A stretch of 64,000 bases of DNA from Cryoendolithus antarcticus (Eukaryota > Ascomycota > Dothideomycetes > Cladosporiales > Cladosporiaceae), in assembly GCA_002077065.1 (NCBI GenBank), contig NAJO01000047.1, forward strand, positions 186,001-250,000. The letters are read 5' to 3'. The position numbers and the translations under genes are program-made. Shown here one piece after another: positions 35,019-45,963 of this stretch (its first letter is position 1; the number at the start of each line of letters is the position of its first letter). Below the pieces are notes generated by a model that ran no database searches, had not been told where the DNA came from, and worked only from the letters and a program-made list of their open reading frames with translations.

Positions 35019-36585
35019 CGCGCCGCTCGTCGCAGACTATGGAAAGCTAGCGGAGATCCAGCGTGCTTCGCCTGTCACGCATGAATCAAGATAAGACGAA
35101 TCTGACCGACCGCTCGGGTCTTCAGTGTCGGTCTTGATCAAGGACACTTAGACTCTCCACGGCGTGTCAAAGCGCCGCCGCCGCCGACTGTCTCTCACAG
35201 AGCGCTGTAGTCGTCTCGTTGCATCCCTCATGGATGACACCGAACTTCGCCATAAGCCGAGTGGTCCCCCGACCTGATTAAAGCATCCAACGCCAGGACC
35301 CACATGGCATGTAGTCCAGGAAATGACACACGATAACAGGTGAGCCGCTCAATAGATGCTGATGTGGCCTCTAAACTGTGGGGAGGGCAACTGCCGGTGA
35401 ATGTTAGTTCGCTAGCCTGGCGCAAAGGCTGCCAGGCGCAGCGGCTGCGATTCCTGACGGCATGTTGGAGGTGTTGGCCTCAGCTCTGATACAAGTTTGC
35501 TACTGGGCATACGGTCGCTTCTTGTATGCAATCCTTCGCCTGCCCTTGCAGGATCGGGAGCAGCCCCGACGGAAGCGGTTGATGTCGTGATGTCGCACTC
35601 GTTTGTATAACGGGCAAACGGCCAACGGTGCACGTGTGACAGGGATCGCAATCCTTCCTGACGTGCATCCTGCGGCTAAACAACTAGCGTTTTGACAGGT
35701 CAACATATGCATGCGCGTGGCGTACATCTCCGTACTTGCTTAGTATGCTTGCACGGAACTAGGGCCTTAACTTACACGCTCTATGTGACCTTCCTTCGTG
35801 GGATGTAGCGGGCGAGAAATCGAACGAATCGGCGTTGCTACCAGGGCTCATCATGAGCACTCGAACACTGGACTGCGTTTGCGCGCCAGACAAAGGACAA
35901 GACTGTATGGAACCTAATGCCCAAGGTCTGGCTACACCGGTGTCGGGTAATCGAGCGATCTTATAGGAGATGCGGAAGGCGCAAGCACGAGCACTTGACA
36001 TGGACGCTCATCAGGCGAGATAGTTCTCTTTGCGCGTTGTATACATGCAATGTACGTGCGGGATAGGTGAACACTATGACTCTACAGTGCGCTCCATGTC
36101 CAGTATAGGTACTTCGTACGAGTCCCTGATACAGCCCTCGCGGAAGGTCAGCCAGATCGATGCGGCATCGGAGGAGGGGCCGAACCGCTTCATCCTGGAC
36201 AGAACCCCGACCCTGTACACGCATGCTCGCTCCCTCTCATCGGCAACTGCGTTCTCGCTTGCGCGGCTGTCAATAGGCTTCGCAGCAAGAGCTCCTTCGC
36301 CACATCATCACGTGCGACAGAGTGTTGTCAGGAAGTTGTGGCAACCAATGCCCGGATGACGATAGATTAGAGAGTTTGCGGTGCAGTCAGTGTCTCTCAG
36401 GGACGTTCGTGTCTTGCAGCCCCAACATGCAGCGAGAGTTCCGTGTCTGTGGTCACCCAGGACTGCTATTATGAGGCGTGGAGGTAGTCGGGCTCGCACT
36501 AATGGATTCGGGCACGCACGAGGTTGCTGCTCTCGTGGTGTCAGTGCTCATACCGCCACTATGTTGCTTGCTGGGCCGGAGAAGA
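35019..36585. other. Intergenic region upstream of the monooxygenase
   Basis: 1.57 kb without a credible gene. It holds the monooxygenase promoter, including a GACCGCTCGG copy at 35108-35117. The frames present have no protein character. Confidence 0.5.
35108..35117. promoter_or_regulatory. Candidate cluster regulator site GACCGCTCGG
   Basis: A CGG-half-site-like element 90 bp upstream of the monooxygenase ATG. The same 10-mer occurs before the Zn2Cys6 gene. Zn2Cys6 proteins usually read paired CGG/CCG triplets, so a link to the cluster regulator is plausible but untested. Confidence 0.3.
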
Positions 36586-38021
36586 TCAGCTTCTCTGCTT
36601 AGCGTGAGCGCCGAAGATGATTGTCTTGCTCAGACGCGGTAATTGAACGAGTGGAGTATCTTTTGCAGTGTTGGTCGACTGTCCAGTGCCAGGCTCTTCA
36701 GCCCAGATCACAGCAGCCAGACGTGCGCACAGCGAATGCGCAGGTGTGGATGAGATGTGCGAGTCGTCCCTGCGTGGTGAATCAAAATGCCAGACATCAG
36801 ATGTATGGCTGCTAGGGGTCCCCGATGAACTCGAAATCTTGATTCGAAGTGCTGTCGATAGTTCCTTGTCACCGAGGACTCCTGTATCACATGGCAACCC
36901 CAGGTGCCGTTCCACTTGATACAGCAGAAAAAGTGCGATTTTGACCGTATCGGCAGCGCTTCGCGCGATATGCTGACGAGGATGGAGCCAGCTCGACACG
37001 TTTCCTAGCATCAATTGAGGATCGATCTGGCCTGGTCGTGTCGGAAACCATGGTGGCGTGCTTACTGACGCCGGCGAAGTCTCTGTCGGCCAAACCTGGC
37101 CCGCGACCGCCTCGTTCGCATCGCATGCCGTCGTCTGGATGCTCATCATATTCCTCGCACCGAGCAGCTCGAGGAGCCGGGAGCAAGTGGCAAGCAGACT
37201 CCGTATCGTTAGTGTATAGCAATGAATGGCGAGCATGGCTTCCGGCGTGCTGAACGGTACACTGACATCATCACCACGAGGTTTCTTGGTGCTACAGATC
37301 TGGCTTCGCCCAGAGTCTTGTAGCAATGCCAGTAAACGTTGCAAGCCTTGCAGCTCACGTCCAATGTTATCTGTGGAAAATCAGTCAAGCCCGAACTCCT
37401 CAAGGTCAAGGGCAGCATACATTGGTCCGCATTACTGTCGGCTGGACCGAGCTTAGTCTCATCGAGTCCGCCTTGCAGCTGCTCGCTCAATTCCGTAAGG
37501 TCATGCGAGAAGGTATTGCGCCCAGCAGTGCTGGGCAATGCGAGGTCTTGCGAGTCATCCGGAGGGCACCACAGCGAGTCCCACACTGCGGCCGCATCCA
37601 TACTACCTCGGGTCTCGTTCGTCCAGCTTGCAGTATTATAGCCAGAGTCCACATCGCCGTGATCGCCACTCAGCCAGCTCAAGTCGTGATCGGCATTGAG
37701 GCCAAAGTCATCGCCAGCCGCATCGAAGTTGAAGCCATGTCCGTCATCGTCAAAGTCGAAGATGCCAGACCGAGCTCCACTGCTTAGAGGCGAAGGCTGA
37801 CGTTGAGCAGTATCCGCGATCGAAAAAAGAACCTTCGCGCGGGGATTTCTGTAGCGCCTCGCGGCTCTGGGGCTTGTCGTGCATGCGACAGAGGCTCTTG
37901 CACAACGGATGCATGGCGAATGAATGCCTGTATCTGGGCGCTGGCAGGCAAGTTTCGACACATGACATCTATCGCAGCTCCGTCGCAATGCGCGAGTCGT
38001 AGTTTAGCTCGTTGTCGCCAT
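36586..38021 (-). CDS. Zn2Cys6 transcription factor of the cluster, stop at codon 6
   Basis: The binuclear zinc cluster is complete: C-x2-C-x6-C-x10-C-x2-C-x6-C, in CDRCHVSKLAC and CIRCARASVAC. It is followed by a basic ARRYRNPRAK segment. A 50-nt intron at 37371-37420 joins two exons into a protein whose C-terminal part (RELQGLQRLLALLQDSG, WLHPRQHIARSAADTVKIALFLLYQVERHL) resembles the regulatory half of AflR-type regulators. The frame runs in phase from an ATG at 38021, but a TAA occupies codon 6 (38004-38006) and there is no GT between them for an intron. Either the gene is silenced, or translation starts at a non-ATG codon such as the TTG at 37988. It would be expected to activate the neighbouring cluster genes. 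Confidence 0.75.
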
Positions 38022-38808
38022 GGTGGAGCGGGAGCGGACACCGGACTCGTTTATCAGCCCCTGGACCGCTCGGTGGTTTGCGGAGAAGCACTCAATCGAC
38101 GGTTAATGATATCACGCGCAGGGAATCAAAGTGCTGCGGGAACGACATGCTGGCTTGACTGGGTCACACCGCCGAGCATATAAGCATGGCCGTCTGCGCT
38201 GTCACGACATCTGTGCGATCGTAATGTCCCACAGCGATCCTGCAGTAGGCAAAGCAATATCGACATGCCTCACCTCTGCATGTGCGACAGGGCCAATCGC
38301 AGCAATTTACCCACGGCCATGATACACGTGGAGCTGATGAACCTGCGGCATTCGTACTAGTGCAGTACATGTTTGGCGACGAAGGATGTAGCTTCGAGGC
38401 GATGATCTAGATAGCTGATCTGGGGTCAGGTCCCCATCTCAACGGCCTGATCTCGCATTCCACGGCGGCAGGCGCGACCCGTCCCCTGCCTGTTGCGCAA
38501 CGGCACACGGACATGCCTTCCGCTACGCTTGACTAACGAGCTTATGGGCTCTGCACCTCTCCACCTTCCAACATCAGCGTTGGTCTGACGAAACGCCGTA
38601 TGTCGCCGAACGCCAGAATCTCGCCTGTTTCCGCGTTCGGCATCGGTAGCTGCACGAACGGCCTGCTCCTGCGACACTGTGCCGCTAACGCGTTCGTGTC
38701 GTATCCAAAATGAGTGTGTACACGCAGTGATCTGCTCTGCGTTGGCCAACTTGCTACAGAATCTCTCTCGTGCGTCTTCCCTCCCCACTACGACGATCTT
38801 TATCGAGC
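38022..38808. other. Divergent promoter region between regulator and exporter
   Basis: 787 bp between head-to-head genes. It contains the GACCGCTCGG element near the regulator start. No gene recognised. Confidence 0.5.
38064..38073. promoter_or_regulatory. Candidate cluster regulator site GACCGCTCGG
   Basis: Identical to the element upstream of the monooxygenase gene. It lies 43 bp before the regulator ATG and could mediate autoregulation. Recognition is by sequence identity only. Confidence 0.3.
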
Positions 38809-40771
38809 ATGGACCGCTTCGACTGGGAAGAACAGACTGCAGAAGTCACTGGCGAGACGCGCAGGCACGATCCCACTCTGAGAGGCTGGCGCTACTACGC
38901 AGTATTGTTCTGGTGCGGCAGATTCATGAGCGCTGTGGTTCCTGGCTGACGGCTCTACCATGCAGCCTATGTTTTGCCCTCTTCCTTGGTGCCATCGACA
39001 GTAGCGTCGTCGCCACCGCCCTGGTCACAATCGGAGCCCACTTCGATGATTTTGTCCGTTTGCAGTGGGTGGTGCTTGCCTACCTGCTCGTTGATCTCGG
39101 TCAGTTCGAAGGATTCGAGGGCTGACTACAAGACTCCACACTAACACTACCAGGATTCGCCCTCATATTTGCACGTGTCTCAGATGTCATAGGCCGCAAG
39201 TGGGCCTCTGTCTGGGTAAGATGACCCGGTTGACTTGCGTGACAGAACCACTGACATATGCTCTCAGGCTGTTGCGATCCTTACTGTGGGTTCACTAGGC
39301 GCCGGCCTCTCAACATCAATCAACCAGCTTGTCATCTTCCGCGCCATCCAAGGCTTGGGGGCTGCGGGCGTATACTCGCTTCCTCTCACGGTCATACCCG
39401 AAATAACTCCTGCGGAGCTCTTCGGGTTCATGTCCGCTGTGTCTGGACTGGTCTTCACATGCTCGTCCATTCTGTCAGTCGATCTATTCAGGCTCTGACT
39501 TTACTTTGCTGACTCGATCAGGGGGCCAACAATTGGCGGTGTGATCACCACACAAAGCTCGTGGCGATGGTGCTTCCTGTTCAACGTGCCATGCGGCGTA
39601 TTCGCCATAGCCGTCATGCTGGCCACTTGGCCGAAGCAGGACATACCAGGTCGGATCACGTGGTCTCAACTGGACTTCATCGGTGCGCTACTGATCATCA
39701 GCACAACCGTTCTTACGGTATTCGCACTCCAGGAAGCGGGATCTGACACGTATGCATGGTCTTCACCGACAATCATCGGTTGCTTAGTGGGCGGAGCAGT
39801 CGCGGTTGTTATTTTTGGCACCTGGATCTGGTTCTTGTCGCAGAAGCCACGAAAGATCAGCCCTCTCTTCCACACGAGAGTGATCAAGGATCGAGTGTTA
39901 CTAGGAGCCTTCCTGTACGTGAACTTTATTGCGATGAATAAAGGGCACCTGTTCACATGCTTGCAGCATTGCTATGCTTTCCGGCTATGTACTATATGTC
40001 ATTCTCATTGAGCTCAGCGAACGACTACAGATCGTGAATGGCCGCACTGCACAAGGTGCAGGCATCGATCTCCTACCGTTTCTTGGATCAGCCGCCGTCT
40101 GTAAGTCTTGCGCTGCAGTATCAGCCGACGAATACCCCCCCTACTGACACATCACCAGCTAGCGGTATAGCCGGCTTCTTGTCCAGCGGCAAAAAGAACA
40201 GATCATTCGAGACGATCACAGTGTTCTCGGCTTTCACAGCGCTTGGCTGCGGCCTGCTAGCGTTCGTCAGCAAGTCAGCCACAGTACCCGCAGCACTTTA
40301 CGGCTATCAAGTTGTCCTTGGATTCGGCATAGGGGGTGTGCTTGTGTCAGGCACTATAGTTGTCAAGCTTTCTGCAAGTCAGATCGACTCGGGTGAGGCC
40401 ACCCATACCCTGCATATGCGGCTCAGCACTGACACAATACAGCATCAGCACAAGGCGTACAAGCACAGACTAGGGTGCTGGGAGGGAATTTGGGTCTCGC
40501 AATTGCAACGATTATACTCAATGCGCGTCTCAATATTGATCTGGACGGCGCTTTGACTGCACAACAGCTGAGCGATCTGAAGCGCAGCCTAAACTCGATA
40601 GGCAGCCTGAAGCCGACTCAAGTGGCTGCTGTTGGTACGTCCTTCGCGAATGCGTTCCGCATTCAGCTGTTGGTATGTCTGGGCGTAGCAATCGTGAGTC
40701 TGATGTGCTGTGCGATGATCTGGCAAAGAAATCCGAGAACGTTCATGGACTTGAAGGCTGCCGGTGGGTAG
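38809..40771 (+). CDS. MFS drug/toxin exporter (DHA2-like, 14 spans), reading frame broken once
   Basis: Exons 38809-38912, 38966-39099, 39154-39215, 39268-39473, 39522 to about 39930, about 39968-40100, 40159-40392 and 40443-40771. Motifs: FLGAIDSSVVATALVTIG in span 1, RVSDVIGRK (motif A) and GLGAAGVYSLPLTVIPE. The GPTIGGVI segment is followed by SSWRWCFLFNVP, all typical of the 14-span drug:H+ antiporters that export fungal metabolites. The seven-intron layout is well supported by splice signals, except between 39930 and 39968, where the frame must shift but no GT donor exists. ATTGCGATG and ATTGCTATG lie exactly 40 nt apart there, and direct joining would restore a continuous span. The gene may therefore be frameshifted. 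The C-terminal part (NGRTAQGAGIDLLPF onward) is otherwise intact. Confidence 0.82.
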
Positions 40772-41404
40772 TGTCTTCACTCCAAGTGCGACAAGTCTAC
40801 TCGTGTGGTGGCTGCACGTCTGCATATTGACCATAGTCATTGACAATAGCATATTGTCAGATACTCTCTTACGTTCGAGCGGTTTACGTTGCATGCATGC
40901 GTTAAGGGACGTGGTGCAAAGAAGCTTGCGGGGACGGGAATTAAGGGAAGTCAAATGGTCCCGTTGCTACTGAACCGACCTCACCACATAAGCATCACAC
41001 CCACTGCCTGAACACTCCCAGACTGTCAGCCAACGTTCGGTTTGCCTGGCACGCGAACGACAAACGAAGCCGACCACGCAAGGAGTCAAAGCGAGTGACA
41101 CCGCCAAAGTACATCACAATCCGCTCTCGAATCGTATTCAGCGCAGCCTGAAAAGCTTGCAGAGACACTATTCTCTCCGACAGCGTACGCATTAATTCAC
41201 TGTTGCGGTGCTCCATGAATTAGCGTTCTGCGTCACGGTCAACCGGTGAGCGGTCGGTTTTGCGATCACTCCCGCGTCTGGCTTCTTTCGTCGTCACAGC
41301 ACAAGATTGTGTGTCCGAGCTTTGCAGGATTCACGCCATCGCAGATTGCATGCTTACAATTGCAATCAATCTGCTTAAGCAGCACATGTCTTTCTACAGT
41401 ACAC
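40772..41404. other. Intergenic, convergent ends of exporter and trans-ER
   Basis: 633 bp. A minus-strand GACCGCTC lies at 41248-41255. No gene recognised. Confidence 0.5.
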
Positions 41405-42590
41405 TCACATCCCGACAAGTCTCACAACAGCCTTTTCCCCACTCAGCGTCCCAGCCTTCACCAACTCCATCCCCTCCAACACCTTCTCCCACCCGCCCTC
41501 AATGACCTTCAACGGATGGCCCCTCAGCTCACCTTTCTCGATCAGCCTTTGGCAAACCTGGAACAGCTTCGTTCCGAAGTCTCTTAGCTCCTCATCGCCC
41601 TTTCGTCCATACGGTGCAGGCCATGACGACTTGTCGCCGAAGATCGCCGGACCGAGAACCCAGCTTCCCTTCACGGCTTTGCGGTTCGCGGCGAAGGCAG
41701 AGTATGGGTCTAGACTGACGTAGCGGCCCCCTGCGCGACCGAGCGCAGCGTAGCAGAATGTTGTGGATTCGGGAGTGGTGATGCAGTCAATGGTGTATGC
41801 GAGATTGTTGGCTGTGTCCTTACGCTAGGGTGAGAGTGTCAGCATTGTTGATGCTATAGTAACAGTGACTGAGAGGAACTCACGATCAGCTCTGCACAGC
41901 CTGGAGAACGGTAATCGTAGACTTCTGCCGCACCGTAGGACTTTACTAGGTCAAAGTTCTTTGGCGAGCACGTGGTGATGGGGATCAGGTTCGCTCTTGG
42001 CCACCTCGTCAGCTCGTACTTATTGCGCGACACGGAATCGCCACTCACAGCTTCAGCAGCTGAATAGCCAGCGTTCCCGTCGCAGTGCTTCCGCCGTACA
42101 CAAGCACCTTCTTCGGCTTCTCAGCAGGAGCATCAGGCAATGGCAAGCCAAGCTGTCGAATCGCCTGACCTGCCGTACAGAGACCAGCCGGCAGGGACGC
42201 TCCAGCCTCGATGCTCGTTCCAGCTGGCAGCTTAAGCCAAATCTTACCGGCGCTGACGTTATACTGTCCGAATGCACCTCGGTCAGGCCGATTTGCATGC
42301 ATGGCGTGAGTTGCGCCGCAAACGCGGTCGCCAATTATAACATCAGTGACCTCTGAGCCTACAGCAACCACTGTACCGGCGTAGTCTGTGCCTAGAATCC
42401 CGCCTTTGGTTTGGAAATCACCTAGCATCTTCGTGTCCGAAGGGTTGACGGCGACAGCTTCGGTCTTGATGTAGAACTCGTCTGACTTCAGCGGTGGAAC
42501 ATGCGCATCTTGTGAGACCTTGAAAGTGCCATCGTCGCTAACAATGACGGCAGTCCGTGTCTTTGGTGGCGTGAAGTCGTCCTTAGGTAT
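41405..42590 (-). CDS. Trans-acting enoyl reductase (zinc-free MDR family), start codon missing
   Basis: Exons about 42590-42049, 41995-41884 and 41824-41405 (introns 53 and 59 nt) would give about 357 residues. It is an MDR fold: an N-terminal GroES-like part with EAVAVNPSDTKM and GTDYAGTVVAVGSEVTDV, and a nucleotide-binding part with VLVYGGSTATGTLAIQLLK. Next come SYGAAEVYDYRS and, near the end, ELRGHPLKVIEGGWEKVLEGMELVKAGTLSGEK. This matches the stand-alone enoyl reductases (LovC/TenC type) that serve PKSs with a dead ER, as here. The expected start position carries ATA (42588-42590) preceded by an in-frame TGA. The next in-frame ATG is deep in the domain. Either the start codon was lost, or a distant first exon exists that I could not find. 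Confidence 0.82.
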
Positions 42591-42947
42591 CGGGTTTCAA
42601 AACTTGATTGTTGCGAAGTCGTAATATTGTATGGCTTCAGGTGATTGGTCGGGCGGGGCGCAAAGTGCACAAAGCCAGACACTCTCAACGTGGTTGAAGA
42701 TAGTCCGTCACCTTTCGCCGCCAATACATTTCGCGACTGTGTTGGCCATGTTGGCCATGTTGGTCGTCCGAGGGATCGCGGCAGCCCGAATCGAGCGCCG
42801 GAAACCCCGAAATAGCAAACACCGACACTCGTCACGAATGACGCCGAAGCCACAGATGCTGAGGCCGGAGAGTCGCTGGCATTGTAGTAGTCCCAACAAT
42901 ACCAGTCACTGACGCAAATATCGTCAGACAACCCGCCGCCACCCACG
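42591..42947. promoter_or_regulatory. Bidirectional promoter region trans-ER/FSH1 hydrolase
   Basis: 357 bp between two divergent genes. It contains ATTGG (CCAAT on the other strand) at 42644-42648 next to GGGCGGGGCG at 42651-42660, a GC-box-like element, and a short GTTGGCCAT repeat near 42741. Confidence 0.4.
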
Positions 42948-43667
42948 ATGGCGCCCTCCGCCACCTTGAAGCCCACACCTAAGAAAGCTCTCCTCTGCCT
43001 TCACGGCGCTGGCTCCTCAGGACCAATCTTCAAGATCCAATTAGCTCGCATTCGCCTAGCCCTCAAGCATGACTTCGACTTCGTCTTTGCCACTGCGCCG
43101 AACCCCTCAATAGCGGGTCCTGGCATGCAGCTGTTTGCAGGCGCAGGACCATTCTACCGCTGGTTCTCACCTGACACTGGTGCCGGAGAGATCGGTATCA
43201 GCAGTCTGCATGCGTCCGTAAGAAGTGCTGTCGATCTCTGGGAAGCTGGAAAGAAGGACCCAGAGGCAGAGATCGTGGGTGTACTTGGGTTTAGTCAGGG
43301 CGCGGTGGCGGCGACGCTGCTGATGTGGCAGCAGCAGGGTGGCGAGATACCTTGGCTTCCTAAGCTGCAGTTCGGCGTGTTCATTTGCTCAGACTTGACG
43401 GAGGAGGTGACGAGATGGCTTAATGAGCAGGCGGTGAAGAGAGGAGAGGGAAATGCCATATTGAGGCAGCCGACGCTGCACTTACATGGCTTGAAGGACC
43501 CGTACCTGGCTAAGGGAAGGAGGATGATGGCTGGTCACTATGACGAAGCGAGCATGGTTAAGATCGAGTTTGATGGCGGGCACCATTGCCCGAATACTCC
43601 ATCGGACAGCGGGAAGGCTATTGCTGGAATTAGGCAGATTGCTTGTGCTGTGCCTGTTGCCTGCTAG
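42948..43667 (+). CDS. FSH1-type serine hydrolase (possible product-releasing thioesterase)
   Basis: Single exon, 239 residues. It is an alpha/beta hydrolase of the FSH1 family: an early LLCLHGAGSSG oxyanion segment (residues 15-25), nucleophile elbow GFSQGA with Ser116, Asp184 in GLKDPYL, and His in GGHHCP (residues 210-214). Members of this family hydrolyse small esters. LovG, a relative in the lovastatin pathway, releases the polyketide from its synthase. The gene is divergent from the trans-ER and is the last member of the cluster before ERD2. Because the PKS-NRPS here has no release domain, an off-loading role is a reasonable inference. A general esterase with no link to the cluster is the alternative. 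No signal peptide; probably cytosolic. Confidence 0.85.
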   Translation: MAPSATLKPTPKKALLCLHGAGSSGPIFKIQLARIRLALKHDFDFVFATAPNPSIAGPGMQLFAGAGPFYRWFSPDTGAGEIGISSLHASVRSAVDLWEAGKKDPEAEIVGVLGFSQGAVAATLLMWQQQGGEIPWLPKLQFGVFICSDLTEEVTRWLNEQAVKRGEGNAILRQPTLHLHGLKDPYLAKGRRMMAGHYDEASMVKIEFDGGHHCPNTPSDSGKAIAGIRQIACAVPVAC

Positions 43668-44112
43668 CTTGCGCTGCTAAGATCATCGATTTCCTTTCCG
43701 AGACTCGCATAGGATCAGGTATATTTCATCAATGCAATATGATGAATAACGTAAGGACCGAGTTCCAGGATTGAATCTGAGTCCACATGAAACGCCAAGC
43801 TTCTGATCCGCGAACTTTATATTACGGACCGCAAGGGATCGTCCGGCTGGGAGTTGTAGTGTTTGGGGCATGTGCAAGCTGGCCAGAGTCCAGAGGTGAG
43901 GAAAGCGTACCTTGCTCATATCTTGCCATACAGATCGTCGCCGACACCCACACTCCTTTGACACATCGAGAAATCATTGCTATTGACTGAACCAACCTTC
44001 CACCACGCCGGCAGCACCTCTACCATTAAGGAGAAGAACCATTGCTTTGAGCCGACTTGCGCTTATTGCTGGTACCCGGAGAGCATTGCGCGGAAGCGCT
44101 TGAACACACAGC
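43668..44112. other. Intergenic, right border of the metabolite cluster
   Basis: 445 bp before ERD2. No gene or repeat recognised; presumably the ERD2 promoter. Confidence 0.5.
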
Positions 44113-45075
44113 ATGAATATCTTCAGGATACTAGGTTTGGATGCCGACTGAGAATATGGACCTGGAGGACTGTAATGCTGATACTGAGGATCAGGGGACT
44201 TTTCCCATCTGGCATCGATCTTCATATTACTGGCTAAGATGCGAAGTTCAAGTGTACGTACACACTGCCTTAAGAAGACGCAATGATGGAATGGATGGAG
44301 GGACCATGCGCGCGTGTGAAGCGATGCGGAGGGGCACAGCGAGAAGTAATGGCTGACGAGAGACCCAGAGCGCATCAGGCATATCATTCAAGTCGCAGTT
44401 CGCATACCTATTGGTCTATGTCACACGGTACCTTGGTACGCTTCCGCAGTCTTCTGCGCGATCTCGCCTGCTTTGCCGAATCTGATTCTCTTGCTAGACT
44501 TGCTTTGGACAAACCCCTTTGCCTCAGGCCTAGGCCTCTACAATACGGTCTTCAAGATTCTATTCATCTCGGCTCAAGTCTATATCGTCTATCTCATGCT
44601 GAACGACTACAAACCCACGCACGATCCAAACGCCGATACCTTCAAGGTTGAGTATCTGCTGGCTGGAGCAGCTGTGATGGGACTCGTGTTCCCACCTGAA
44701 TACAAACTCACAGAGATGCTGTGGGCATTCAGTTTATGGCTGGAAAGCGTGGCCATTCTGCCGCAGCTCTTCATGCTGCAACGGACGGGATCAGCAGAGA
44801 CGATCACAACGCATTACATCTTCGCGCTAGGCGCATACCGCGCGCTGTACATCCCGAATTGGATATGGAGGTGAGTCAGCTGTTGGCGATCATGACGAGC
44901 TCCTAAGGGATGATTGGGCTAATCATTATATGTTACCAGGTACTTCATGGAGAAGGGTCACTTCGAGCCGATACCCGTCATTGCTGGCATCATCCAGACC
45001 GTCTTATACACGGACTTCTTCTACATTTACTGGAGCAAGGTGATGCAAGGGCAAAGATTCAACTTGCCGGTGTGA
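44113..45075 (+). CDS. ERD2: ER lumen protein retaining (HDEL/KDEL) receptor
   Basis: Five exons: 44113-44134, 44195-44253, 44369-44435, 44498-44870 and 44940-45075, with introns of 60, 115, 62 and 69 nt, encode 218 residues. The short early exons hide the gene from simple frame scans, but joining them gives the conserved start MNIFRILG, then HLASIFILLAKM, then GISFKSQFAYLLVYVTRYLD. Later parts include LLWTNP, YNTVFKILFISAQVYIVYLML, the APEYKLTE-like FPPEYKLTEMLWAFSLWLESVAILPQ, and YIPNWIWRYF. It is the seven-span Golgi/ER receptor that returns HDEL proteins to the ER in COPI vesicles. The C terminus is short and ends FNLPV. The match over all exons makes the call firm. Confidence 0.94.
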
Positions 45076-45963
45076 GCGAGCATGTCCGCGGTCGGATCCG
45101 TCTTGTTGATTGACAGGGGCTCACGGCGCTTCGGCGATGACGCGCGCATAGCGAGGGTGGCGTCACGAGTACCAGCCGGATTGCTGACTGACTGTAGACT
45201 TGCGATCCTCAGGGTGCGCTCACGGTGGGCGCGAGGTAGTTGCAGAGTTATGAAACGCAAATCACATGACCTGCGCGAGTCGATCATCTCGGCTCGGCAC
45301 TTAATAGAGCCGAACGATCCACACTGTCGGAAGTGCCGGGACTTTGTCATCAGTCACATCCCATGTTTGTCAGATTTGAGGGGATATCACTGTGATTATC
45401 GCCGTGATATCTCGCTGTCAAGTGCTCGCCTGGAGGCCAGAACAGTGCCAGAGTTGGATGCATTGCGTTGCTGAGCGATTGCACGTCTTACGCGATCATT
45501 AGGCAACCCTCATAGCTTGTTTTGCGGAAAGCTTGGACTGCTCAGCAGGGAGGTGGACCTTGAAACACGAAGGTTTCTTGTTGCTTTCTTATCGTAACTT
45601 TGTGTGGTGTCCCGACCTCACTTCATCATCTTGCTGCCTTCTCGCCTTTCTCATTGCATCGTGTATAGCTAGAGAGTATCAACGGCTTGCCTCGAAGCTC
45701 TGGCAGCAATAGCACAATAGTCACCCAGCAACGCTTACGCGCCGAGGAGGCCGAAGTTGGCATCAGGTTGCCAGGTGGACATTTTCGAAACTCGAAAGAC
45801 AACTTGAATACGTTCTCGTTGCATTGCGGATGCTGGCGGCATTGCTCTGCGAGTTTAGGGCGACGTGACTGGCGTGGCTGTTGTCCGGCCTACCTGTCGC
45901 AGCCAAAATAGCACGTCTTTTCGTTCCGCTTGGGTCTAGCTCCTGACATACTCAACGCCCACC
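45076..45963. other. Intergenic, promoter of the DUF2985-like gene
   Basis: 888 bp. A pyrimidine-rich patch near 45600-45660 and a CTCAACGCCCACC leader precede the ATG at 45964. No gene recognised. Confidence 0.5.

Noticed and set aside
44135..44497. Non-coding stretch before the long ERD2 exon
   Set aside because: It resolves into two short exons carrying conserved ERD2 sequence, so it belongs to the gene.
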